A stretch of DNA of 64,000 bases from Cupriavidus sp. D39 (GTDB lineage: Bacteria; Pseudomonadota; Gammaproteobacteria; Burkholderiales; Burkholderiaceae), in the NCBI RefSeq assembly GCF_026627925.1, contig NZ_JAPNLE010000006.1:310001-374000 (forward strand). The letters are read 5' to 3'. The position numbers and the translations under genes were made by a program. Position 1 is the stretch's first letter, and each line of letters begins with the position of its first letter. Shown here one piece after another: positions 34,952 to 44,910 of the stretch. The notes beneath the pieces were generated by a model that did no database searches, was not told the origin of the DNA, and saw only the letters and a list, made by a program, of their open reading frames with translations.

Positions 34952-36159
34952 TCAGACCAGCTCGACAGCCACAGCGGTAGCCTCACCGCCCCCGATACAG
35001 AGGCTTGCGATACCTCGCTTACCACCAATTCTTCGAAGCGCACCCAGCAGCGTGACGAGAATTCGCGCACCTGAGGCGCCGATTGGATGCCCCAGTGCGC
35101 AGGCACCGCCGTGGACGTTCACCTGGTCCCGATCCAGCCTGAGATCCTGAACAGCCGCCATCGCAACCACCGCGAACGCCTCATTGATTTCCCACAGATC
35201 GACATCGGAGGCCGCCCATCCGGTGCGATCCAGGAGCTTACGAATGGCACCAATCGGCGCCGTCGCGAACTTGGCGGGCTCCTGGGCATGGCTTGAATGA
35301 CCAACAATTCTCGCGAGGGGCGTAAGCCCATGCGCTCGGCGACGGACTCGCGGGTAAGCACCAGCGCCGCGGCGCCGTCCGAAATAGAACTAGAGGTTGC
35401 CGCCGTCACCGTGCCGTCCCTTCTGAAAGCGGGCTTCAGCGCAGGAATGCGGCTCAGGTCAGCCTTGCGCGGCTGCTCGTCTTCCCGGACCGTCACACTG
35501 CTCTTGCGGCCAGCGACAGTTAGCGGCACGGTCTCCCAGGCAAAGTGCCCCGCCTGAATGGCCGCCTGCGCACGCAGCGTCGAGAGAACCGCCCACCCGT
35601 CCTGTGCATCCCGGCCGAATCGATACGCGTCGGCGCAATCTTCCGCAAACGTTCCCATCAACCGGCCACGCGTATCTTCGCCATAGTGGTCCTCGATGCC
35701 ATCGAGGAACATGTGGTCGATGAGCTTGCCGTGGCCAAGCCGGTATCCCGCGCGCGCTTTCGGCAACAAATACGGCGCATTCGACATCGACTCCATGCCG
35801 CCTGCCACCATCAGCTCATTCGATCCCGCAAGAAGCAGGTCATGGGCAAGCATCACCGACTTCATGCCCGAACCGCAGACCTTGCTGATGGTCGTACATG
35901 GCACACCAAGCGGCAGGCCTGCGTTGATGGACGCCTGCCGCGCCGGGGCTTGCCCGAGTCCGGCAGGAAGGACACACCCCATCAGCAGTTCCTGGACTGA
36001 CGCGGGATCGATCTCCGCCCGTTGCACGGCGGCCTCGATGGCCGCGCCACCCAACTCCGGCGCTGTCAACGATGCCAGATCTCCCTGGAATCCACCGATC
36101 GGTGTGCGGGCCGCGGAAACGATCACCACTGAATCGTTTGTTTTCGTCATCACATTCAT
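34952..36159 (-). pseudogene. Acetyl-CoA acetyltransferase (thiolase), frameshifted
   Basis: Last step of a beta-oxidation cycle: thiolytic release of acetyl-CoA (or condensation of two acyl-CoAs). The nucleophilic Cys is in CTTISKVCGSGMKSVMLA. The frame slips near 35327-35329; with one base added it continues LARIVGHSSHAQEPAKFA, DLWEINEAFAVVAMAA, the His in [14 protein letters not shown] and the second Cys in [12 protein letters not shown], for a total of 402 residues. Ribosome site AAGGAGAATGA before ATG 36159. It follows the SDR gene by five bases, so the two form an operon. Confidence 0.87.
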
Positions 36160-36164
36160 TCTCC

Positions 36165-36923
36165 TTATTTTGCCGCCATGCGGATTGCGCCATCGAGACG
36201 AATCACTTCACCGTTCAGATATGGACTGCCGATGATGTGTTTCACAAGGTCTGCGAATTCCGTTGGCCGACCCATACGCTGGGGAAAGGGCACGGCCTCC
36301 CCAAGCGCCTTTTGCACTTCTGCCGGCATACCCAGCAGCATTGGCGTCGCCATGATTCCCGGCGCGATAGTCATGACGCGGATGCCGAAGCGCGCCAACT
36401 CGCGCGCCAGCGGCAACGTCATGGCGACGATGGCGCCTTTCGAAGCGGCGTAGGCGGTCTGCCCAACCTGGCCATCGAAGGCGGCGATGGAAGCCGTGTT
36501 GACGATGACGCCCCGCTCGCCATCCGCCATTGCCTCCTGCGCGGCCATGATCTCCGCCCCAAGGCGCAGCACGTTGAAGGTGCCACCGACGTTGACCTGC
36601 ATCGTCCGGCTGAAGGAAGCCATGGCATGCACTCTGCTCTTGCCAATGATCTTCTCGGCGGGTGCCACGCCAGCGCAGTTGATGACTCCACGCAGTGCGC
36701 CCAATCGCGCTGCGAAGGCGTACATGCCTTGCACACTATCTTCATCCGTGACATCGGTCCGCACGAACGCACCGCCTGATGCTTTGGCGACAGCTTCACC
36801 GGCATCCGCATCGCGGTCCGCGATCACGACTTTCGCGCCATTTTCGGCAAGGGCGTGTACCGTGGCGGCGCCCAGCCCGGAGCCGCCGCCCGTCACTACA
36901 AAAACATTGTCCTGAATTCGCAT
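36165..36923 (-). CDS. Short-chain dehydrogenase (3-hydroxyacyl-CoA dehydrogenase type II-like)
   Basis: A 252-residue SDR. The nucleotide motif is VVTGGGSGLGAATVHAL, with Asp at the end of beta2 (VVIADRDADAG) favouring NAD. NCAGVAPA is the structural motif; the catalytic Ser is in IVNTASIAAFDG and the YxxxK in TAYAASKGAIV. The ending SPYLNGEVIRLDGAIRM and the overall layout match type II 3-hydroxyacyl-CoA dehydrogenases. It probably oxidises the 3-hydroxyacyl-CoA that the adjacent thiolase then cleaves. Confidence 0.88.
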   Translation of the reverse strand: MRIQDNVFVVTGGGSGLGAATVHALAENGAKVVIADRDADAGEAVAKASGGAFVRTDVTDEDSVQGMYAFAARLGALRGVINCAGVAPAEKIIGKSRVHAMASFSRTMQVNVGGTFNVLRLGAEIMAAQEAMADGERGVIVNTASIAAFDGQVGQTAYAASKGAIVAMTLPLARELARFGIRVMTIAPGIMATPMLLGMPAEVQKALGEAVPFPQRMGRPTEFADLVKHIIGSPYLNGEVIRLDGAIRMAAK

Positions 36924-36938
36924 ATTGGTAAGAGTGGT

Positions 36939-38309
36939 TTAGTGATGAGTGGACACCTGCGCATCCAGCGAGGAGAGCGAATTGTCTTGCGTCTTCTGTA
37001 CGGAGGCACTGCGGCGGTGGTCGACCAGCATGACGGCAAGCGTTCCAATCACACCGGCAATACCGATCGCAAGAAAGTTCTGCTCAAGCGGCAGCTTCAT
37101 AGCGACCAGCATCCCAATCAGCACCGGTGCCACGATGGCGCCAAGACGGCCAATTCCCGAGGCGAAGCCGACGCCTGTCGATCGAATGGAGCCGGGGTAA
37201 AACTCGCCAGCGTAGGCGTACGCGAGCAACTGCGTACCGAGCGTCGATGCGCCGACGACGAAGACAAGAACGAAGAGCAGCTCAGTAGCCTTCGTGTATC
37301 CCATGAGGGTGAGCGACACCGCACCGGTCGCGTAGAAGGCCACCAGCACATGCTTGATGTTGAACTTGTCGCCCAGCCACCCACCGCCAATCGCCCCGCA
37401 TGCTGCGCCGATGTTGAACACCAGCACAAAGTTCAGCGCCGATCCGAGGCTGTAGCCAGACATCGCCATCAGCTTAGTCAGCCACGAGCTGAGCGAATAG
37501 ACCATGAAAAGCCCGGTGAAGAACGCCGTCCACAGCATGACAGTGCTCAGCGCACGGCCATTGGCGAACAATGCCTTGACAGGAGCATTGGACGCCATCG
37601 CTTCCTGCGGTACAACAAGACGATCGTCATCGGCGATGCGTAGCTCCGGCGCGATCTTCTGTACAACACGCCGGAGTGCCTCCTGCCGATTCTTCTTGGC
37701 GAGGAAAGCCATCGATTCCGGCATCGTCCACAGGATGAACGGAATGAAGAGCACCGGTAGGCCCGCTACCAAGAACACGGCCTGCCATCCGTAGGCGCCG
37801 ATGAGCTGCTTGCCGGTCAGGGCGACCAGAATGCCGCCGATGGAATAACCGGCAAATACGATCGTCACCAATCTCGCCCGCATCTTGCCGGGGGCGAACT
37901 CTCCCATCTGGGCAGTGACTACCGGCAGGACACCGCCGATCCCCAACCCGGCGAGAAAGCGCATCGCGCTGAAACTGACCGGATCGCTGGTCAGGCCAGC
38001 AGCGGCAGTGAACACGCTGAACAGCCCCACGCAGATGCAAATCGACAGCTTGCGACCAATCTTGTCGGCAAGCGTCCCCAGGTAGATAGCGCCCAGCATC
38101 ATGCCGAACAGAGCCGAACTCGCCATGAATCCAGCCTTGGTGCCGTCCACGCCCATTTCCTTCATGATCGAAGGAAGTGCGGCGCCGACGACCGCCAAGT
38201 CATAGCCATCGAGCACGAGAATCAGCACACACCAAAACAAGATGATGCCGTGAAACCCGGAGAACCGGGCGGTCTCTGCAACCTTTTGCACATCGATATC
38301 TTTTTTCAT
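36939..38309 (-). CDS. MFS transporter, aromatic acid:H+ symporter (AAHS) type
   Basis: A 456-residue inner-membrane permease with 12 predicted helices. ATG 38309 is chosen because GGAGGAGACG stands five bases before it; ATG 38321 lies upstream. AAHS features are the charged first helix LVLDGYDLAVVGAALPSI, the loop motif LGTLADKIGRKLS between helices 2 and 3, and RFLAGLGIGGVLPVVTAQ. Family members import benzoate, vanillate, 4-hydroxybenzoate and similar acids by proton symport. It is upstream of and collinear with the SDR and thiolase genes, so the imported acid is probably degraded by them after CoA activation. Confidence 0.9.
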   Translation of the reverse strand: MKKDIDVQKVAETARFSGFHGIILFWCVLILVLDGYDLAVVGAALPSIMKEMGVDGTKAGFMASSALFGMMLGAIYLGTLADKIGRKLSICICVGLFSVFTAAAGLTSDPVSFSAMRFLAGLGIGGVLPVVTAQMGEFAPGKMRARLVTIVFAGYSIGGILVALTGKQLIGAYGWQAVFLVAGLPVLFIPFILWTMPESMAFLAKKNRQEALRRVVQKIAPELRIADDDRLVVPQEAMASNAPVKALFANGRALSTVMLWTAFFTGLFMVYSLSSWLTKLMAMSGYSLGSALNFVLVFNIGAACGAIGGGWLGDKFNIKHVLVAFYATGAVSLTLMGYTKATELLFVLVFVVGASTLGTQLLAYAYAGEFYPGSIRSTGVGFASGIGRLGAIVAPVLIGMLVAMKLPLEQNFLAIGIAGVIGTLAVMLVDHRRSASVQKTQDNSLSSLDAQVSTHH

Positions 38310-38357
38310 CGTCTCCTCCATTCGTGATGGATCAAGTCATTGTTGTGAAAATTTCGC

Positions 38358-39095
38358 TCATGCGTGTTCCAGGCCGCGGAAGGTGGTGAAGCTAGACGCC
38401 GGGCCACGCTCGGACACGAGCGTGTTTTCCACGCGGCTCTCGTCTGCGTAGCCAAGGCTCATTCCCACCAGGAACTTCTCGGTTGGCGGCAGCGAAAGCT
38501 GTTGTTCGATGATCGTGTGGTACTTCATGAACGCTGCCTGCGGGCAGGTGCTTAACCCGTGTGCACGGGCGACCACCATGATGTTTTGAAGGAACATCCC
38601 GTAGTCAAGCAGGCTGCCCTCGCTCATCACTCGCTCCACGGTGAAGAGCAATCCGACCGGCGCATCGAAGAACAGGTAATTGCGGCCGTGCTGCTGCTGC
38701 ATCCGCGACTTGTTGCCTTTTTCGATGCCAAGCAGCCCGTAGAGCTGCCATCCCAATGCACGGCGACGGTCCACATACGGCGAGACCCACTTCTCCGGGT
38801 AGTAGTCCCATTCATCGGAATGGCTGGTGGAAAGCGCAGGATCGTCATCGACGCGCTGGATCGCTTCGCAAAGGCGTTCCTTTGCCTCTCCGGCAACCAC
38901 GTGGACCCTCCACGGTTGAATATTGACGCCTGTTGCGGCGTAGCGAGCCACGTCGAGGATCGCTTCAATCGTTTCGATCGGGACCGTCTTCTGCAGGAAG
39001 GCCCGCACGCTGCGGCGGGTGACGATGGCCCATTCCACGGCCTGACGAATCGTTGCCAACTCGCCAGGCGGCGACGCTAATCTGTTTGCTTCCAC
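38358..39095 (-). CDS. Nitroreductase-family flavoprotein
   Basis: 245 residues from GTG 39095 (AAGGGGATGCGAAA upstream). The fold is the FMN-dependent nitroreductase type: VTRRSVRAFLQKTVP with the FMN phosphate-binding Arg residues, ILDVARYAATGVNIQPWRVH, and GLSTCPQAAFMKYH followed by LVGMSLGYADE. Such enzymes reduce nitro groups, quinones or enoyl-type bonds. As first gene of the minus-strand set and divergent from an acyl-CoA synthetase, it may reduce an unsaturated or aromatic intermediate. Confidence 0.87.
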   Translation of the reverse strand: MEANRLASPPGELATIRQAVEWAIVTRRSVRAFLQKTVPIETIEAILDVARYAATGVNIQPWRVHVVAGEAKERLCEAIQRVDDDPALSTSHSDEWDYYPEKWVSPYVDRRRALGWQLYGLLGIEKGNKSRMQQQHGRNYLFFDAPVGLLFTVERVMSEGSLLDYGMFLQNIMVVARAHGLSTCPQAAFMKYHTIIEQQLSLPPTEKFLVGMSLGYADESRVENTLVSERGPASSFTTFRGLEHA

Positions 39096-39330
39096 TTTCG
39101 CATCCCCTTCTCACTAGCTCACACGAGCGTGTGGGAAGGAGCGTAGTGCCGGCCCAGATTCCTCACTGTCACGTAGCCGACAATCGCGTCAGATGGCTGC
39201 GGATACTTTGAGCACGGCATTGTCCTGTGCAAGACATTGTTTGCTCGCCATGAGCGGTATCGTCAGCCCCTTAAGATCAATCGCTGGTGGAGCACTCGCG
39301 CCAGCCTCGAGAACCTGCAGGAGACAACGC

Positions 39331-40994
39331 ATGGACACGAACATCTACCAGGTCGGACTGGCGCGCAAGTCCGCGAATCACGTGCCGCTCACGCCCCTCC
39401 ACTTTATTGACCGGTGTGCCGAGCAGTATCCGGACCGCGCCGCCATCATCCATGGCCCCGTTCGTCAATCCTGGAAGGTGACAAGGGAGCGTTGCAGGCA
39501 ACTCGCCAGCGCGCTCGTCAAGCGCGGCATCGGCCGCGGCGACACGGTGTCGATCCTGGCGCCCAATACGCCCGCAATGGTTGAAGCCCATCACGGCATT
39601 CCGCTCAGCGGTGCCGTGCTGAATGCGATCAACTGCCGCCTGGATGCCGACGGTCTTCGGTTCATCATCAAGCACGGGGAATGCAAGGTGTTGTTCGTGG
39701 ACCGCGAATTCTCCGCACTGGCTGCCGAGGCCTTGCAAGGCCTGCCGAATGCACCGCTGGTGATCGACATTGCCGACGCGCTGGCGCCGGCAGGTGAACC
39801 GATCGGCGCAATGGAGTATGAGCAATTCCTGCGCGAAGGCGACACCGACTTCCCCGGAGTCTGGCCCGAGGACGAGTGGGACGCGATCGCGCTGAACTAT
39901 ACGTCCGGCACGACCTCCGACCCCAAGGGCGTGGTGCCCAGTCATCGCGGCGCATATCTTATGAGCATGTTGCAGCTGACAGACTGGGGAATGCCGCGCG
40001 CGCCGAAGTACCTGTGGACGCTCCCCTGTTCCATGCGAACGGCTGGTGTTTTTCATGGGCCATCACGGCGGCCGCCGGGACCCACGTTTGCCTGCGCAAG
40101 GTAACCGCGGCCAACATCTTCCGTGCCATCGAGGCATATGGTGTCGACCATTTCTGCGCCGCACCGATCGTGCTTGCGTCACTTGCCACCGCGACGCAGG
40201 AGGAGCGCCGTCCCTTCTCGCACGTTGTGCGCATCCGCACCGCTGGGTCTCCGCCGCCTGCAAGCGTACTCAAGGCAGTGATCGAGCAAGGCTTTGACGT
40301 CGAGCATGTATATGGCATCACCGAAGCGTCAGGAACACCGGTGAGTTCGTACGCGAATCCCGCATGGAATGAAAAATCCGGGGATGAGAAGGCCCGCCTG
40401 ATGGCCCGCCAGGGCAACCGCGCCGCTGGCCTCGAAGGGCTCCGTGTGGCCGACCCGGAGACGATGGAATCGGTTCCCTGGGATGGCACGACACAGGGCG
40501 AATTGCTCCTGCGCGGCAACATCGTGATGAAAGGCTACCTGAAGAACCCCGAGGCCACCGAGGCGGCGTTCGCAGGTGGGTGGTTCCACACGGGTGATCT
40601 CGCGGTCGTGCATCCGGACGGGTACGTCCAGATTACCGATCGGTCGAAGGACGTGATTATTTCAGGCGGAGAGAATATTTCTTCGGTCGAGGTCGAAGAC
40701 GTCCTCCACCAGCATCCCGCCGTGCTGATTGCCGCTGTCGTGGCACAACCGCATCCCAAATGGGGCGAGTCGCCGTGCGCGTTCATCGAACTCAAGAACG
40801 GTGTGGCAACGCCGACGGAAGCTGAGATCATTGCGTTCTGCCGCAGCCGTCTGGCCCACTACAAATGCCCGACAAGGGTCGTGTATGGGGCGTTACCCAA
40901 GACGGGAACCGGGAAGATTCAGAAGTATCGCTTGCGTGCGTTAGCGGGCAGCCGGGAAGCGATCACGGAACTGGCTGCCAATCACACAGATTGA
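39331..40994 (+). pseudogene. Second acyl-CoA synthetase, frameshifted
   Basis: ATP-dependent acyl-CoA ligase of the medium-chain / DmdB-like branch of the ANL family. ATG 39331 follows CAGGAGACAACGC. P-loop variant NYTSGTTSDPKGVVPSHRGA (Ser-Asp in place of the usual Gly-x), then PLFHANGWCFSWAITAAAGT, VEHVYGITEASGTP, GWFHTGDLAVVHPDGYVQIT and the catalytic Lys in PKTGTGKIQKYRLR. The frame breaks at the four-C run 40023-40026; one more C gives 554 residues. It is divergent from the nitroreductase operon and convergent with the alcohol dehydrogenase gene. Confidence 0.86.
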
Positions 40995-41043
40995 GAGCAC
41001 TGTCCGCGATCTACGATAGTTAGCTGCGTCGCTATTCGGAGCA

Positions 41044-42077
41044 TCAGTTATTCGCCATCTGGCCGGCATGACTGATGCAGATCTTCCCGAAATGTTGGCC
41101 AGTAGCCAGGTAATCCATGGCGTCTCGCAATGCTTCGAACGGAAATACTCTGTCGACGACCGGACGCAGTCGTTTTCTGGCAATATGTGCCGCCATGGAT
41201 TCGAAGTCCGCCCGGCTTCCGACGGTAATGCCTTGTAGCCGAACATGGCGCGTTACAACCTGGCCGAGGGGAATCTTGGGTTCTGAACCGGAGAGCACGC
41301 CGATCATGCTGATGGTGCCCCCGTGCGAACTGCACGCAGCGACTGCTCGAGCGTCCCCGCTCCTCCGACTTCGATGACGTGGTCAACCCCAGCTCCGTCC
41401 GTCATCGCTTTGACGGACCGTCCCCATTGCGGATCCGTGGTGTAGTTGATGGTCTCATCCGCACCGAGCTCTCGTGCCCGCGCCAGCTTCTTGTCACTCG
41501 ACGAAGTGATGATCACATGCGCACCCAGCGACTTGGCGAACTGCAAGGCGAAGAGAGAAACGCCTCCCGTGCCCTGCAACAGGACCTTGTCTCCCCCTTC
41601 AGTCGCCCTTCTTTTACCAAAGCACGCCACGCAGTGACTAGCCGCCGTGGGCAATGTGGCCGCCTCAAAGTTACTCAGGTGTGAAGGGACATGACAAACG
41701 CCTTCGGCGGGCACGACCATGTAGTCACTCATGGTTCCATCCTGTTCGCAACCCAGGCTTGAAAGCATGCTTTCGTTGCTTGGTTCGCCGGCTATCCAGG
41801 TCTGGTAGAAGACCGGACAGGCGCGATCACCCAGCCCCACTCGCGAAACGCCATCGCCAATGGCGTCCACGACCCCAACGCCGTCGCTGAGCAGAATCAA
41901 GGGCAGTCCCTGCATTCGCTTGCCATATCCGCGCTTCGGGATAATGAGGTCGCGATAGTTCAACGCTGCGGCGCACATCTTCAGCCGCACCTGTCCCGGT
42001 GCGGGAGTCGGCAGTGGGCGCGTGGTCATTTGAACATGCTCCATAGACCAGCCGTTCTCTACTTGAAATACGCGCAT
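41044..42077 (-). pseudogene. NAD(P)-dependent alcohol dehydrogenase (MDR family), frameshifted
   Basis: A medium-chain dehydrogenase/reductase with a GroES-like domain (APGQVRLKMCAAALNYRDLI) and a Rossmann domain (VLLQGTGGVSLFALQFAKSL, ARELGADETINYTTD). The catalytic zinc Cys of classical ADHs is replaced by the NYRD wording typical of the quinone-reductase-like branch. The frame slips at the five-C run 41318-41322; adding one base joins RAVRTGGTISMIGVLSG and gives 344 residues. It is the last gene downstream of livM, 161 bases apart, and may be in the same transcript. Confidence 0.84.
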
Positions 42078-42238
42078 CGATTTCTCCTCCTTGTGCTAGC
42101 CATTGAGCAACTCGCCGGAGTCACCTAAACAATATTGCACACATCGGCGATCGCCAGAAGGCGTTGTCTGAACTAAATCTGGCCACGGCATTCGGTTCAT
42201 CAACATGTAGCCGAATGTCCCGGATATTCCCAGGCCGC

Positions 42239-43261
42239 TCAGGGCGTTTCCTGTACGGCACTGACCCCGTTAGGAGCCGCCGATGCGTTGCCGGCCGGAC
42301 GCCTTCTGGATGCGAGCGCATTGATCTCGCCTACGATTCCCTTGCGGAAAGCGAGCACGCAGACGATGAATGTCAACCCAGTCACGATCGTTACCGACTC
42401 GCCTAGCCCTCGAAGCCACTCAATATGTGTCAGGTTCGCGAGCAACGCTCCAATTTCGCCGAGCTTGTTCTCGAGGATGAGGATAACGATAGCACCGACA
42501 ATCGGACCGGTGAGCGTGCCAACTCCACCTACCAGCGTCATCAAAACCACCAGCCCCGACATTTGCCAGTGAGCATCGACCAGGGTCTCGAAACCCAGCA
42601 CGAATGCCTTTGTCGCGCCGGCAAGTCCCGTCAATGCAGCGGACAGAACGATGGCGAGCACCTTGTAGCGATCCGCATCGTATCCAAGCGAGATGGCACG
42701 AGGCTCGTTCTCCTTCACCGCCCGCAAGATCTGACCGAACGGCGAATGAACGATGCGCGCAATGAGGGCAAAGCCGGCTGCGAAGATGACCAGAACGACG
42801 CAATACATGACCGAATCGTTAGTAAGGTCGATCAGTCCCAGAAGTTTGCCTCGTGGAATTCCTTGCATACCGTCCTCGCCACCCGTGAAGGGAACCTGAA
42901 GAAAGATGAAGTAGACCATTTGCGCCAGCGCAAGCGTAATCATGGTGAAGTAGATGCCCTTGCTGCGAATCGCCAGGAGGGCCATAAGAAACCCGAGCAC
43001 CGCAGATGCCAGCACGCCGAGAAAAATCGCTCCTTCAAACGGCATGCCAAGTTTCGTTGAAGCATATCCTGCCAAGTAGCCCGCCGCGCCGAACAGTGCA
43101 GCATGCCCGAACGAAAGAAGCCCGGTAAAACCCATCAACAGATTGAAGGCGCAGGCGAATAGTGCGAAGCACATGACCTTCATCAGCAACACCGGGTAGA
43201 TCACTGAAGGCAAGACAACGGCGCCGCACAGCGCAATGAAACAGAGAACTGTCCTTTTCAT
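42239..43261 (-). CDS. livM: Branched-chain-type ABC transporter permease LivM
   Basis: A 340-residue inner-membrane permease of the HAAT (branched-chain amino acid / amide) ABC family. Family marks are NLLMGFTGLLSFGHAALFGA, AIRSKGIYFTMITLALAQMV and the cytoplasmic EAA-like loop FGQILRAVKENEPRAISLGY. The C-terminal tail is basic and Pro/Ala-rich. It works with LivH as membrane pore, LivG/LivF as ATPases and the binding protein at 45906. It follows livH by 11 bases. Confidence 0.92.
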   Translation of the reverse strand: MKRTVLCFIALCGAVVLPSVIYPVLLMKVMCFALFACAFNLLMGFTGLLSFGHAALFGAAGYLAGYASTKLGMPFEGAIFLGVLASAVLGFLMALLAIRSKGIYFTMITLALAQMVYFIFLQVPFTGGEDGMQGIPRGKLLGLIDLTNDSVMYCVVLVIFAAGFALIARIVHSPFGQILRAVKENEPRAISLGYDADRYKVLAIVLSAALTGLAGATKAFVLGFETLVDAHWQMSGLVVLMTLVGGVGTLTGPIVGAIVILILENKLGEIGALLANLTHIEWLRGLGESVTIVTGLTFIVCVLAFRKGIVGEINALASRRRPAGNASAAPNGVSAVQETP

Positions 43262-43272
43262 CGACTACTCCC

Positions 43273-44169
43273 TCAATGTTCTTTACCAAACAGGCCGGAG
43301 GGCCGTACCAGCAGCACGATCGCCATGAGGATGAAGACCACGGTCGCGGACAGCTCCGGGTAAAACACGCGTGTCATTCCCTCAATGACGCCAAGTCCAA
43401 GACCTGTCAGTATCGAACCGATGATCGATCCCATACCACCAATCACCACCACCGCGAAGACCGTGATGACCAGGTTCGATCCCATCAGGGGAGACACTTG
43501 AATCACCGGGGCGGCGAGAACTCCAGCAAACGCTGCAAGCGCCACGCCAAACACATAAGTCAGCGTGACCATGAACGGCACATTGACACCGAATGCCTCG
43601 ACCAGCTTCGGGTTCTCCGTTCCCGCCCTAAGATAGGCACCGAGCTTCGTGCGTTCGATCACGTACCAAGTGCCCATGCAAATGAGAAGCGAGGCTGCAA
43701 CTACCCATACCCGATACGTGGGCAAACGCATGAAGCCTAGATCGAGGGCCCCCGCGAGCGCATCCGGCACTGCATAGGGCTGCCCTGAGACGCCGTAGGC
43801 AGCCCTGAACACTCCCTCTACCACCAGGGTGATGCCCAGGGTCAGCAGGAGCCCGTAAACATGATCGACCTTATATAGCCAACGCAGCATCGTGCGCTCG
43901 ATGACAAAGCCCAAAACTCCCACAATGAGGGGCGAAACCAATAACATCACCCAATAGTTAATGCCAAGGTAGCTCATCCCCATCCAGGCAAGGAATGCTC
44001 CGACCATGTAGAGCGCGCCATGCGCGAAGTTGATGACGTTGAGCAGCCCGAAAATCACAGCCAACCCGAGCGAAAGCATCGCGTAGAAGGAGCCATTGAC
44101 AAGGCCAATCAAGAGCTGGCTCATCAGTGCCGACACTGAAACTCCAAATATCTCGCTCATCTCAGTCAT
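43273..44169 (-). CDS. livH: Branched-chain-type ABC transporter permease LivH
   Basis: A 298-residue membrane protein: LLIGLVNGSFYAMLSLGLAV, IFGLLNVINFAHGALYMVGA, then RAGTENPKLVEAFGVNVPFM as the coupling loop and VIGGMGSIIGSILTGLGLGV near the end. ATG 44169 overlaps the livF stop by four bases (ATGA), indicating translational coupling. It forms the translocation path with LivM. Confidence 0.92.
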   Translation of the reverse strand: MTEMSEIFGVSVSALMSQLLIGLVNGSFYAMLSLGLAVIFGLLNVINFAHGALYMVGAFLAWMGMSYLGINYWVMLLVSPLIVGVLGFVIERTMLRWLYKVDHVYGLLLTLGITLVVEGVFRAAYGVSGQPYAVPDALAGALDLGFMRLPTYRVWVVAASLLICMGTWYVIERTKLGAYLRAGTENPKLVEAFGVNVPFMVTLTYVFGVALAAFAGVLAAPVIQVSPLMGSNLVITVFAVVVIGGMGSIIGSILTGLGLGVIEGMTRVFYPELSATVVFILMAIVLLVRPSGLFGKEH

Positions 44170-44873
44170 ACCCCCAGCAGCTCACCCAGCAACGGGGTTT
44201 TTTCATGAAGTTCGCTCGATGTGAACTGCTCGATCGTTTCCCCATGCTGGACAACGTAAAAGCGATCCGCCAGCGGCGCCGAAAAAATGAAGTTCTGCTC
44301 GACCATGACGATGGTGTATCCCTTCTCCTTCAGCATGACAATCATCCTAGCCAGAGCCTGGACGATCACAGGCGCAAGGCCCTCCGATATCTCGTCAAGC
44401 AGCAGAATCCTTGCGCCGGTGCGGAGAATTCTCGCTACAGCAAGCATTTGCTGCTCTCCGCCCGACAACCTCGTGCCTGGGCTATTCCTTCGCTCCGCCA
44501 GGTTCGGAAACATGTCGTAGATCTCGTCAATCGACATGCCGCGGACCGATCTCGACAATGTCGGCGGCAGCATCAGATTCTCTTGCGTCGTCAGCGCGGA
44601 AAAAATTCCTCTCTCCTCGGGGCAATAGCCGATACCGAGGTGGGCAATCCTGTGGGTTGCCATGTGCACCGACTCAGTTCCATTAACTTTGATGGATCCC
44701 TTCCGGCTACTTGTGATCCCCATGATTGCCCGCAGGGTCGTGGTTCGACCGGCACCATTTCGGCCAAGCAGCGTAACAACCTCTCCCTCGTTCACTGAGA
44801 AATTGAGCCCATGCAGAATGTGGGACTCGCCATACCAGGCATGTAGGTCTACGACCTCAAGCGCCTTCTCCAT
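44166..44873 (-). CDS. livF: ABC transporter ATPase LivF
   Basis: 235 residues from ATG 44873 (GGGAGACGTTCGA upstream); the frame opens far upstream without homology. Walker A is LLGRNGAGRTTTLRAIMG, with Arg in place of the usual Lys. The Q-loop region is GIGYCPEERGIFSALTTQEN, the signature TRLSGGEQQMLAVARIL, Walker B ARILLLDEISEGLAP and the switch His is replaced by Gln in MVEQN, as is usual in LivF. It partners LivG in ATP-driven import. Lys-to-Arg in Walker A is unusual for ABC proteins generally but I believe it occurs in Burkholderiales LivF. Confidence 0.9.
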   Translation of the reverse strand: MEKALEVVDLHAWYGESHILHGLNFSVNEGEVVTLLGRNGAGRTTTLRAIMGITSSRKGSIKVNGTESVHMATHRIAHLGIGYCPEERGIFSALTTQENLMLPPTLSRSVRGMSIDEIYDMFPNLAERRNSPGTRLSGGEQQMLAVARILRTGARILLLDEISEGLAPVIVQALARMIVMLKEKGYTIVMVEQNFIFSAPLADRFYVVQHGETIEQFTSSELHEKTPLLGELLGV

Positions 44874-44910
44874 TCGAACGTCTCCCGGGCGAGCAAGGTC
44901 GCCCAAATGT

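Noticed and set aside
36855..37643. 262-residue plus-strand frame
   Set aside because: Antisense to the AAHS permease; His/Arg/Gln-rich composition typical of a shadow of a membrane-protein gene.
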